A DNA stretch of 64,000 nt from Pedobacter sp. Bi126. Lineage in GTDB: Bacteria > Bacteroidota > Bacteroidia > Sphingobacteriales > Sphingobacteriaceae. The DNA lies in assembly GCF_918698245.1 (NCBI RefSeq), contig NZ_CAKKMS010000008.1, positions 124,001 to 188,000 on the forward strand, written 5' to 3'. Positions 29,251 through 37,177 of the stretch are shown here, one piece after another. The notes under the pieces are model-generated. The model had not been told where the DNA came from. It did no database searches and saw only the letters and a program-made list of their open reading frames with translations. A program made the translations under genes and the position numbers. Each line of letters begins with the position of its first letter. The first letter of the stretch is position 1.

Positions 29251-30654
29251 ATGAATAGAAGGTCATTGTTAAAAGGTGGATTGTTAGCAGGTTTAACTAT
29301 TCCATTTACAGGTGTAAGTGATGTTATCGCTAAACCTATTGGCGGTTCAAAGAAAGCTAAAAACATCATTATGATGGTAAGTGATGGCATGAGTATAGGA
29401 ACGCTGAATATGGCTGATATCTATTCCAATCGCATATTTGACAAAAGCAGTAAGTGGCTGGGGCTTTATAGAGATAACAAGGCTGTTAGGGCATTAATGG
29501 ATACGGCTTCCGCAAGTTCTTTGGTTACCGATTCTGCCGCGGCAAGTTCATCTTGGGGTGGTGGTATGCGGGTTCGAAACGGTTCACTTAATGTAGGCAT
29601 GAAAGGCGAAAAACCACAACCGATCCTTCAGAAATTTAAAGAAAAAGGTAAAAAGGTAGGTTGTGTAACCACTGTACCCATAACACATGCAACACCTGCT
29701 GGTTTTTGTATAAACATAGATAACCGTGGGGGGCAGGATATTATTGCAGAGCTCTACCTGGGCTTAAAATTTGATGTAATGATGGGTGGCGGACAAAAGT
29801 ATTTTGGAGAAAAACGTGCCGGAGGAAACCTGATTCCTAAATATTTAACCCAAGGTTATAAAGTAGCTGAAAATAGAGACGAAATGCTGGCTTTGAATAA
29901 TTATAAGCCCGTTTTAGGTTTATTTGCCGAAGATGGATTGCCTTATGAAGTAGACAGAAAGTACGATAAAAACCTAATGAAATCTACCCCATCATTAGCA
30001 GAAATGACGATGAAGGCTATCGATTTGATGAAAGATAATAAAGACGGGTTTGCTTTGCAGGTAGAAGGTGGAAAAGTAGATTGGGCCGCACATTCTAATG
30101 ATGTAAGTGGATTAATATTCGACCAGCTTGCTTTTGATGAAGCGGTTGGTAAGGTTATTGAATTTGCAGGAAAGGATGGAGAAACGCTGGTTATCATCAC
30201 TACTGATCACGGGAATTCAAATCCTGGTTTATTTTATGCTGATGAAGCTGATAAAAAATTTGATAGTTTACAGAATTTCAAGCATAGCAACACCTGGTTG
30301 TTGGCGCAATTGAACCAATCCTTTAGCGAACAGAAAATAATTGATCTGATAAAAGAAAACCAAGGTTTCGAAATGAAATCTGAAGATGTAAAATCCTTAT
30401 TAGTGCATTTCAAGGATATTGTTCCTGGTCAGCTTTACAACGAATCGAACCTGCCATTTTACGAGTATGGTAAAATTTTGGGCAAATATACCGATGTACA
30501 ATGGGCCGGAATGAACCATACCGGTGACTACGTGGAACTAACTATGTTTGGCCCGGGTTCGGAAAATTTGAAGCCTTTCGTTAAAAACTACGAGCTGCAT
30601 AACTTTATGCTCAAGGCAGCAGAAATGCCTGAAGCGTTTTTAGTAAAAGCTTAA
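29251..30654 (+). CDS. Alkaline phosphatase, Tat-exported
   Basis: 467 residues. A twin-arginine signal (NRRSLLKGG at 2-10) directs folded export. Alkaline phosphatase superfamily motifs: MMVSDGMSIG with metal ligand Asp45, LVTDSAAASS with predicted nucleophile Ser95, HATPAGF, QVEGGKVDWAAHSND, ITTDHGNSNPG and MNHTGDYV with the late metal-binding His. It releases inorganic phosphate from monoesters such as the phospholipase C product. It starts four bases after the phospholipase gene. Confidence 0.95.
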   Translation: MNRRSLLKGGLLAGLTIPFTGVSDVIAKPIGGSKKAKNIIMMVSDGMSIGTLNMADIYSNRIFDKSSKWLGLYRDNKAVRALMDTASASSLVTDSAAASSSWGGGMRVRNGSLNVGMKGEKPQPILQKFKEKGKKVGCVTTVPITHATPAGFCINIDNRGGQDIIAELYLGLKFDVMMGGGQKYFGEKRAGGNLIPKYLTQGYKVAENRDEMLALNNYKPVLGLFAEDGLPYEVDRKYDKNLMKSTPSLAEMTMKAIDLMKDNKDGFALQVEGGKVDWAAHSNDVSGLIFDQLAFDEAVGKVIEFAGKDGETLVIITTDHGNSNPGLFYADEADKKFDSLQNFKHSNTWLLAQLNQSFSEQKIIDLIKENQGFEMKSEDVKSLLVHFKDIVPGQLYNESNLPFYEYGKILGKYTDVQWAGMNHTGDYVELTMFGPGSENLKPFVKNYELHNFMLKAAEMPEAFLVKA

Positions 30655-30683
30655 TCTTAATTACAGGGCAAATAAATAATCAG

Positions 30684-30707
30684 GCACCTGCATTGCAGGT
30701 GCTTTTT
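30684..30707 (+). terminator. Terminator between the alkaline phosphatase and PHP genes
   Basis: Perfect 8-bp GC-rich stem (30684-30691 with 30695-30702), three-base loop and TTTTT. It ends the SusCD-PLC-phosphatase operon, although readthrough into the PHP gene 22 bases later is possible. Confidence 0.8.
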
Positions 30708-30728
30708 AATTCTATTTTAAATTAGGTT

Positions 30729-31901
30729 ATGACTATTCAATTAAAATATTTTCGTTTTTCATTTTGCCTCATTTTAATGCTCAATGCAGGCTATCTCCAG
30801 GCACAGGAAACTATTAATCCTCCGGCAATCATAAATAAAAATGGTGTTTGGCTAAAAGGCGACTTACATGTGCACTCACGGCATAGTACAGAATCATCGA
30901 ATAATCCGATAGCAAAAATCATTAATTTTTCTAAATCTGTTAAAATGGATTATGTGTGCATTACAGATCACGATAATCATGTAGACGGTGATATGGAACA
31001 CCATACCTGGGCAGATCCAGAATTTAAATCAGACTCGCTTCTATTGTTATATGGTGCAGAATGGACGACAACGAGAGGGCATGGAAATGTATTTTCTGAT
31101 AAACCGTATCATCATAAACGCTTATTTGATGTTCGAGATGAACGTGATATTAATATTGGTAAAGTGAAGAAATCTCTTAATATTCACTTATCGGCAAACC
31201 ATCCAAGCGGAAAAGACAATTTTGGTTTTTCTTATGATCTGGTTCAATCGATTGAAGTTTGGAATTCGTCAGTTTGGTCAAAAAATGCAAATGCAATTAT
31301 GATCTGGGATGATATGCTTTCATCAGGAAGGATGATGACGGGAAGAGGAGGAAGTGATACACATCACGGCGTACCTACAGGAGCTGAAAAACCAAGTGCA
31401 AACACCTATCAAGCTGAATATAATTATGTTGGTACGCCAACAACCTGGGTTTTTGCAAAGGAAAAAAGTTTAACGGCAATTGTTGATGCGCTAACTCATG
31501 GAAAGGTTTCTGTGAGTTCAAATCCTTTTGCACCAAGAGTAGAATTTTATGCAGATGCAAATGAAGATGGGAAATTTGAGATGATGATGGGCGACAATGC
31601 CATTTCGAAAGGTAAACCTGTAAAATTTTTGGTTCAGTTAATTGGTAATACTTTGCCTGATGTAGATTACACTATTACCATCATTAAAAATGGAAAGAAA
31701 TTGAATACTTACCATGCTAAAGGCGAAATACCAATGGTTCAATTTGAAGATACACCAGAAACAAAAGGGAGAAGCTATTATCGGGTAACTGTTGAGGGCA
31801 TAAATACACCGTATCCACAGGTACCAAAATCTATGGCTTTAAGTGAAAATATGGTTGCTTTATCAAATCCGATTTATTTTAACTTCGATCCAAAATTTTA
31901 G
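30729..31901 (+). CDS. CehA/McbA-type PHP metallohydrolase, secreted
   Basis: 390 residues with a signal peptide (cleavage near LQAQE). PHP-domain metal motifs: KGDLHVHSRHS (His47, His49), CITDHDNHVDGD (Asp80, His81), YGAEWTTTRGHGN (Glu111, His118) and GRGGSDTHHGVPTG. This subfamily includes CehA/McbA hydrolases and phosphoesterases. The C-terminal part is a beta domain. Placed after the phosphatase operon, it could act on phosphodiesters in the same scavenging pathway; separate transcription is possible because of the terminator before it. Confidence 0.85.
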   Translation: MTIQLKYFRFSFCLILMLNAGYLQAQETINPPAIINKNGVWLKGDLHVHSRHSTESSNNPIAKIINFSKSVKMDYVCITDHDNHVDGDMEHHTWADPEFKSDSLLLLYGAEWTTTRGHGNVFSDKPYHHKRLFDVRDERDINIGKVKKSLNIHLSANHPSGKDNFGFSYDLVQSIEVWNSSVWSKNANAIMIWDDMLSSGRMMTGRGGSDTHHGVPTGAEKPSANTYQAEYNYVGTPTTWVFAKEKSLTAIVDALTHGKVSVSSNPFAPRVEFYADANEDGKFEMMMGDNAISKGKPVKFLVQLIGNTLPDVDYTITIIKNGKKLNTYHAKGEIPMVQFEDTPETKGRSYYRVTVEGINTPYPQVPKSMALSENMVALSNPIYFNFDPKF

Positions 31902-32202
31902 ATTTCTTTAAAATTATTAAAAAGACTATTTAAAGTCTGTCAAAAGCATGGATGCATTAAACGTTAAACATGCAATTATATTAAGTCAATTGAAGAATCT
32001 GCTAATCAAAACATAAGGATTCTTCAAGGTAACATTTACCTCAACACAATAATAGCTGTCTGGCCAAGTCCAACCTTACATTATAATATACTGCCCTGCC
32101 AATCATAAATTTGCTGCAATTTTGATTATGCTATTAAATCGGGAGCCATACTATCAAAAAACTGAGAACTTTAATATATTAGTGTTCAATCAAATTACTG
32201 TG
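31902..32202. other. Intergenic region before the S41 protease
   Basis: About 300 bases with no gene. A TAAATTTG box (32106-32113) fits the -7 consensus, but no TTG lies at the expected distance upstream. Otherwise nothing notable. Confidence 0.3.
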
Positions 32203-33636
32203 ATGAAAAGACTATGTATCCTCCTTATTACCGCTATTTTTCCCTTTTTCCTTATAGCACAACAGATACCATGTAACTGCCTGCAGAATTTAAATGAGGC
32301 AATTGTTAAAACTGAGCTCAACTATGCCGGATTTCCACAAAAAGTATATGCTAAGACAAAACCGGCCTATGAAAATCTGGTAACCAGTCTCCGCGCAAAG
32401 GCAGAGAATGAAAGCAATCCTAAAAACTGCTATTATCTTATTAAAGATTATGTTCGTTTTTTTGCAGACAAACATTTTTCATTGACATACCTCAACAAAG
32501 ATGATTACGAAAAAGAGACCATAACTATAGACGAATCTTATTTTAAAACACTGAAACCAGGTATTGGCACTGAAGGCATTTGGATAAACGCAGACAGTTC
32601 AATTAAGCTGGGCATAAAAAAATTCCCGGGCAATGAATACAAGGCTATTGTACTTAGTGCAAAAGATAGCATGCTCCATAAGGGGCTTGTCTATTTCACA
32701 CTAAAACCGCATCAAAAAGGCTATCTCCTAAACCAGTATAATGTATTTAACAGTATAGATTTTTATGCCCAGCAAAGAGGTGGCCTGCTACAACTGTGGA
32801 ATTTTTCACTTTTTGGAAGGGTTTTTCCGAATGAAATGACTGCCAAAGAAAAAAAGGAGTTAGGTACATGGAAAAACAGCAACAATGGACTCGATTATTA
32901 TCAATTGGACAAGGAAACCAGCTATATCAAAATTCCGACCTTCTTTAATAACGACAGTAAAATCGAGAAATTAGTTGCAGCCCATGATAAAACCATCAGG
33001 AATAGTAAGTACCTGATCATAGATCTGCGTGGGAACGGAGGGGGCAATTCCGGTTGGAACTTTCTCTTACCCTACGTGATGACCAACCCCATCAAACAGG
33101 ACAGCCCTTTACTTCGGATTTCCCAGGACAATGTCCGGCTCAAAAGATCAGAGCTTGAGTATTTCGTCAAAAATCCAGTACCTGTAGATCTAAAAAAATA
33201 CTATCCGGATCAATATGTGGCTAAGCTCAAAAAAATCTACGAAGAACTCCCATCTGCCAAAAGCACGTTTTATCAGATCCCCGGATTGACGATCCCTCTT
33301 GATTCTGTTCTTGGCAGTCCTGCTAAAGTTGCACTAATTACTGATGAACTTTGCGGTAGCTCTACAGAATACTTTTTTCATTTAATGAAACAGAGCAAAA
33401 AGACAACACGATATGGTAGGAATAGTGTAGGCATGATGGATTACGAAGGGCCAACATCACAAACGCCACTTCCGTGCAAAATGCTGATACTTATGATGCC
33501 AGTATCGAAATCGAGCTGGACCGATAAAAAGCCAATTGATGCAACAGGATTCCGTCCAGATGTTAAGCTCAACATATCAGCCGATCAGTGGGTTGAATAC
33601 ATTATCAAAGACCTCAAAAAGGAAAAACTGAATTAA
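32203..33636 (+). CDS. S41 family peptidase (C-terminal-processing-protease-like), secreted
   Basis: About 477 residues from the ATG at 32203 (MKRLCILLITAIFPFFLIAQ), a clear signal peptide; upstream ATGs lack one. The S41 core has LIIDLRGNGGGNSGWNF and ITDELCGSSTEYFFHLMKQS, with the Ser of GSST the probable nucleophile, and PVSKSSWTDKKPIDATGFRPD. The N-terminal region is of the long kind seen in Bacteroidetes S41 proteins, without an obvious PDZ domain. Periplasmic or surface protease, substrate unknown. Confidence 0.85.
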   Translation: MKRLCILLITAIFPFFLIAQQIPCNCLQNLNEAIVKTELNYAGFPQKVYAKTKPAYENLVTSLRAKAENESNPKNCYYLIKDYVRFFADKHFSLTYLNKDDYEKETITIDESYFKTLKPGIGTEGIWINADSSIKLGIKKFPGNEYKAIVLSAKDSMLHKGLVYFTLKPHQKGYLLNQYNVFNSIDFYAQQRGGLLQLWNFSLFGRVFPNEMTAKEKKELGTWKNSNNGLDYYQLDKETSYIKIPTFFNNDSKIEKLVAAHDKTIRNSKYLIIDLRGNGGGNSGWNFLLPYVMTNPIKQDSPLLRISQDNVRLKRSELEYFVKNPVPVDLKKYYPDQYVAKLKKIYEELPSAKSTFYQIPGLTIPLDSVLGSPAKVALITDELCGSSTEYFFHLMKQSKKTTRYGRNSVGMMDYEGPTSQTPLPCKMLILMMPVSKSSWTDKKPIDATGFRPDVKLNISADQWVEYIIKDLKKEKLN

Positions 33637-33813
33637 GATGAATAACCCTTTTCCGCAATTCCTTTAGGGAGTAAGCTTTATACGAATTTTTTCGCAAGTA
33701 ACCCCGTCTTTCCTGAAGTCGTGTGATCAATTTTAATACGGCATCGATAAAAAAATCATTTCAACCCGGATACATCTTTTAAAATTCTGTTTTTTTAGAT
33801 ACTTAATTAAAAA

Positions 33814-33847
33814 AAAGAGGCTATCTCAAAAAAAGGGTAGCCTCTTT
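33814..33847 (-). terminator. Terminator of the truncated DUF6266-like gene
   Basis: 10-bp perfect stem (33814-33823 with 33838-33847), extendable by two pairs, with a T run on the minus strand (about 33809-33816). The stop codon of the small minus-strand frame lies within its loop. Confidence 0.7.
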
Positions 33848-33936
33848 GGTTGGGTGTTACTCAGCCATTTACTCCCGATTACACTACCTACTTTGCCCGA
33901 AAATGCGTCATTTGCGCCTTTTGAATACATTGCCAT
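33826..33936 (-). pseudogene. N-terminal fragment of a DUF6266-like protein
   Basis: A 36-residue minus-strand frame from the ATG at 33936. Its first part, YSKGANDAFSGKVGSVIGSK, matches the conserved opening of DUF6266 proteins of Bacteroidetes, which are normally about 200 residues long. After residue 27 the frame runs straight into a terminator hairpin whose sequence supplies the last codons and the stop. I read it as a gene whose body has been deleted. A genuine short peptide is less likely. Confidence 0.5.
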
Positions 33937-34046
33937 AATTTTTGTTTTTTATTGAAAGAATGTTTCTATAAAAGGATTTCTGTTTATACCGGTATATTTT
34001 AAATCCATGCTCAAACCTAGCGGTTTAGCTGCATTGCCATGTCATT

Positions 34047-34108
34047 TTGAGCTAAAATGAGCTAAATTGAGCTAATTTAGACCGTTATTGAGCTAAAATG
34101 GACCGTTA
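34047..34108. repeat. Iteron-like direct repeats
   Basis: Two exactly adjacent 21-bp copies (34067-34087 and 34088-34108) share TTGAGCTAA at the start and GACCGTTA at the end. They are preceded by two shorter copies of the TGAGCTAAA core (34047-34057 and 34058-34066). This regular array is unlike the surrounding DNA and resembles protein-binding iterons of plasmids or integrative elements. Confidence 0.6.
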
Positions 34109-34188
34109 CTGTTTGGGCGGCGGTGCAAAAGCCAAGGCATTATGGCAGCCCAATATCATTAAGTTGAACCATTCGGCACAAAAAATAA

Positions 34189-34260
34189 TTTAACCACAGA
34201 TAGAAAAGAATGCACACAGATATAAAAATCTGTGTTTATCTGTGCGCATTTGTGGTTAAA
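34189..34260. repeat. Dispersed ACCACAGAT-type palindrome
   Basis: Inverted arms TTTAACCACA (34189-34198) and TGTGGTTAAA (34251-34260) enclose further paired segments (about 34208-34222 with 34237-34250). Related arms occur at 51766-51931, so this is a dispersed repeat family. Confidence 0.6.
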
Positions 34261-34346
34261 AACGCTTAAATAATGACATTGGGTGGCGGCCTGCTTAAGG
34301 GCAGCATAACCGTAAGCGGTGGTGCCATTCTGCGAAAGCAGGCGCT

Positions 34347-34411
34347 GGCTTTACCTTTTAGGTAAAGAAAAGGTAAAGCCGGGGTAACCCTGGGGTTAAC
34401 TTGGGGTTAAC
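34347..34411. repeat. 13-bp inverted repeat followed by short direct repeats
   Basis: Perfect 13-bp inverted repeat (34347-34359 with 34368-34380, loop 8) and, just after it, TGGGGTTAAC twice (34391-34400 and 34402-34411). No T run follows, so it is not a normal terminator. Confidence 0.5.
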
Positions 34412-34480
34412 CTGGTAGCAACAAAGGGTACAGAACAGGTATAGCAGGGGTAGTCAAATACGGCCATTTCGCCGGCTTTT

Positions 34481-34660
34481 TTAGTAGGCAGTCAGTAAAT
34501 CTTTCAGGTAAAAACGATCGCCACCAGGTAGTTTTACAGATTTGACTGTGCCGTCTTTTACCTTACGTTTGTAACTGGAATTGGTTAGATTTTGAAACTG
34601 CAGCAGTTTGCTACTATTACAGAAAACAGCCTTTAAACCACCTATAGCATATTTTTTTTG
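34481..34660 (-). pseudogene. Truncated helix-turn-helix/excisionase-like remnant
   Basis: An open minus-strand frame whose last 55 or so residues look like a small DNA-binding protein of mobile elements (AIGGLKAVFCNSSKLLQFQN, SYKRKVKDG, LPGGDRFYLKDLL). Upstream the frame has no start and merely reads through the tRNA terminator and the tRNA. I interpret it as a 5'-truncated remnant abutting the tRNA locus. Family assignment is weak. Confidence 0.35.
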
Positions 34661-34700
34661 AGCAACAAAAAACCCCTTCAAGTCATCCTTAAAGGGGTTT
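34661..34700 (-). terminator. Terminator of the tRNA gene
   Basis: Perfect 9-bp stem (34670-34678 with 34692-34700), 13-base loop and a T run on the minus strand (34666-34672), eight bases past the tRNA end. Confidence 0.75.
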
Positions 34701-34707
34701 AAAGCAG

Positions 34708-34781
34708 TGGGCCCACCTGGGCTCGAACCAGGGACCAAAAGATTATGAGTCTTCTACTCTAACCAGCTGAGCTATAGGCCC
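34708..34781 (-). tRNA. tRNA with anticodon CAT (Met or lysidine-type Ile)
   Basis: 74-base cloverleaf on the minus strand: acceptor GGGCCTA/TGGGCCC, D arm GCTC/GAGT, anticodon loop CTCATAA (anticodon complement at 34745-34747), T arm CCTGG-TTCGAGC-CCAGG, discriminator A. No CCA is encoded. It lacks the initiator features (three G-C pairs in the anticodon stem). It is either elongator tRNA-Met or tRNA-Ile2, whose CAT is modified by TilS; GACTCATAATC and TTGGTC resemble E. coli ileX, so Ile2 is a real possibility. Confidence 0.92.
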
Positions 34782-35007
34782 GGAAAAAAGGTTATCCTTT
34801 TTTGCGAGTGCAATGTTACAAATTTGAATTGAATTTTCGAAAATGTTTTCGGCATTTTTTCATAAAAAGAAAGAATATAAACTCATTTTCAAGTGCTTAA
34901 TTTTACTTTTCATTTTACGGGCCGTCTTTTCTAACTAAAAATTGTGGATAAAACGCCGATTAATCTATCCTCAAATCCATTTCGAATAGGTTAATTTTGT
35001 AATTGAT

Positions 35008-37101
35008 ATGAATACGCCCGACCCGGACAACCAACTTCTTTTAGATTTTTTAGCCACCACCAACCAGCCTGTTTTTTTAACAGGTAAAGCTGGAACGGGC
35101 AAAACTACGCTGCTACGCAAGATTAGAGATACCACCAAAAAGAATTTTGCCATTGTTGCACCTACTGCTGTGGCCGCAATAAATGCTGGTGGCGTAACAC
35201 TTCACTCCTTTTTTCAGATTCCTTTCGGTCCTTTGGTTCCTGTTGTTGATGAAAATGCGGAAACGAATTTCAAATATTCAGACGAAAAAACAAGGTTATT
35301 ACGCTGCCTTGATTTATTGATTATTGATGAGATAAGTATGGTAAGGGTTGATTTAATTGATTTTATCGACCGTACTTTAAAACGTGTTAAAGGCTCTAAC
35401 CGTCCCTTTGGTGGTGTTCAGGTGTTAATGATCGGCGATCTTTACCAGCTCTCTCCTATTTTTCACGATGCCTGGCATATCCTGGGCAGTTATTATTCCA
35501 GCCCCTACTTTTTCGATAGTCTGATTTTCAGGTCTACGCCAATGCTTACGTTTACCTTAGATAAAGTTTACCGCCAATCAGACCCCATATTTCTGGATAT
35601 TTTGAACGGCATGCGCGAAAACAGTCTTGATGCTGGCTTACTAGCGAAGCTGAATGAGCGTTACGATCCATCTTTAGATCAGGAATGGAAAGATGATTAC
35701 ATTACTTTAACCACACACAACCAGCTGGTTAACGAAATCAACCAGGGCTGTTTAGAAAAACTACCAGGAGAAATTTTCGAATTTAATGCGGAGGTAAGTG
35801 GCGATTTCCCTAAAGATGCCTACCCTACCGATGAAAAACTTCAGTTAAAACTGGGTGCGCAGGTTATTTTTATTAAAAACGATTCTTCGGGCAAAAAGCA
35901 GTTTTACAATGGAAAAGCGGCAAAAATAACGGCTATCAGTCAAGATTCGATAAAAGTAACCTTTACCAACGGTGGCAGGGAAATCGAAGTAGAAAAAGAA
36001 ATCTGGCAAAATGTTAAATATAGCCTGAGTGACGAAGAAAATAAAATCGACGAAACCAGCACTGGATCATTCTCGCAATACCCGTTTAAATTAGCCTGGG
36101 CCATTACCGTACATAAAAGCCAGGGATTAACCTTTGATCAGGCGATAGTTGATGTAAGCACCGCATTTACCCACGGACAGGCCTACGTAGCACTCAGTCG
36201 CTGCAGAAGTTTGGAAGGGCTTATCTTAAAATCACCTGTGGTTGCCGAAAACATCATTACCGATGCCAAGGTAATCAGTTTCACAAAGGCCGCTCACCAG
36301 GATAAACCTACGCCAGAGCTGCTGGCACGTTATACGCAGCGATACGCCTGGGGATTGATCCATGAATTGCTGGATTTTTCACTGGTTGCCAAAGACTGGG
36401 AGAAACTCGGGCGTTCCAAACTGATCGACAAGGACGAGAAAAATGCCTTTTTATCAATTTACGAACAAGGCTGCCAGATCCTTCAGCACGAAATCTTTAA
36501 AGTGGCCAGGAATTTTATCGCAAAAGAATTTTCTAAAATAAGTACCGATGAAAATCCGGCAAATGAAAGTGCTTTTATGGAACGTTTGCAGAAGGCATCT
36601 GATTATTTCGTTCCAAAACTTGAACAGCTCATTACCTTAATGGCAAGAATTGTAGCCATCAATTTTTATAATGATACCCACTCTGACAAACTCCTTACGG
36701 TATTAAACGACTGTAAAGATGCACTCCAGATAAAACTGGCTTTATTTAAAATTTCGTGGAATCCATTTTCGATCAAAGATTATATCGATACTTTACATGC
36801 GGCAGGCAATAAACAGCCAGAGAAAAAACCAGTTAAATCGAGCATCAAGCCGAAAGAGGTTTCCAATCCACAGGTTTATAAAAATCTGGTCGAATGGCGC
36901 AAAACAATCGCGCTGCAACGGGGTACTCAAGATTATGCGGTACTTTCAGACTTAGCACTACTTTCCATTGCCGAAAAAATGCCCAGAACTACCGATCAAC
37001 TGGCAGCACTTAAAAGCGTAGGAATTGGCAATGCAAAAGAACTTGGCCAGCAAATTACACGCATTGTAAACGCCCATTTGGGTACAAGTGAGTTATTTTA
37101 A
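35008..37101 (+). CDS. Pif1-like helicase with C-terminal HRDC-type domain
   Basis: 697 residues. Superfamily 1B ATPase: Walker A GKAGTGKTT (26-34), Walker B LLIIDEIS (103-110), FGGVQVLMIGDLYQLSPI, and the late motif AWAITVHKSQGLTFDQAIVD with YVALSRCRSLEGL. The last 70 residues (YKNLVEWRKTIALQRGTQDY, then LKSVGIGNAKELGQQI) resemble an HRDC domain. It should unwind DNA, for example at forks or structured DNA. Fusions of this type are common in Bacteroidetes. Cytoplasmic. Confidence 0.9.
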   Translation: MNTPDPDNQLLLDFLATTNQPVFLTGKAGTGKTTLLRKIRDTTKKNFAIVAPTAVAAINAGGVTLHSFFQIPFGPLVPVVDENAETNFKYSDEKTRLLRCLDLLIIDEISMVRVDLIDFIDRTLKRVKGSNRPFGGVQVLMIGDLYQLSPIFHDAWHILGSYYSSPYFFDSLIFRSTPMLTFTLDKVYRQSDPIFLDILNGMRENSLDAGLLAKLNERYDPSLDQEWKDDYITLTTHNQLVNEINQGCLEKLPGEIFEFNAEVSGDFPKDAYPTDEKLQLKLGAQVIFIKNDSSGKKQFYNGKAAKITAISQDSIKVTFTNGGREIEVEKEIWQNVKYSLSDEENKIDETSTGSFSQYPFKLAWAITVHKSQGLTFDQAIVDVSTAFTHGQAYVALSRCRSLEGLILKSPVVAENIITDAKVISFTKAAHQDKPTPELLARYTQRYAWGLIHELLDFSLVAKDWEKLGRSKLIDKDEKNAFLSIYEQGCQILQHEIFKVARNFIAKEFSKISTDENPANESAFMERLQKASDYFVPKLEQLITLMARIVAINFYNDTHSDKLLTVLNDCKDALQIKLALFKISWNPFSIKDYIDTLHAAGNKQPEKKPVKSSIKPKEVSNPQVYKNLVEWRKTIALQRGTQDYAVLSDLALLSIAEKMPRTTDQLAALKSVGIGNAKELGQQITRIVNAHLGTSELF

Positions 37102-37177
37102 AAAAGTTTAGTTCAATAGCTCTTTTTTTAATACTTTCGCAACCCCATTTTAGTCGCCAAACACAGCATACCAAGCC

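Noticed and set aside
33637..34707. Intact prophage or integrative element
   Set aside because: No integrase, transposase, mobilisation or phage structural gene is present; only remnants and repeats support past mobility.
34481..34738. 85-codon minus-strand gene reading through the tRNA
   Set aside because: The first third is translated tRNA and terminator sequence, so it cannot be an intact gene. Only the 3' segment is kept, as a remnant.
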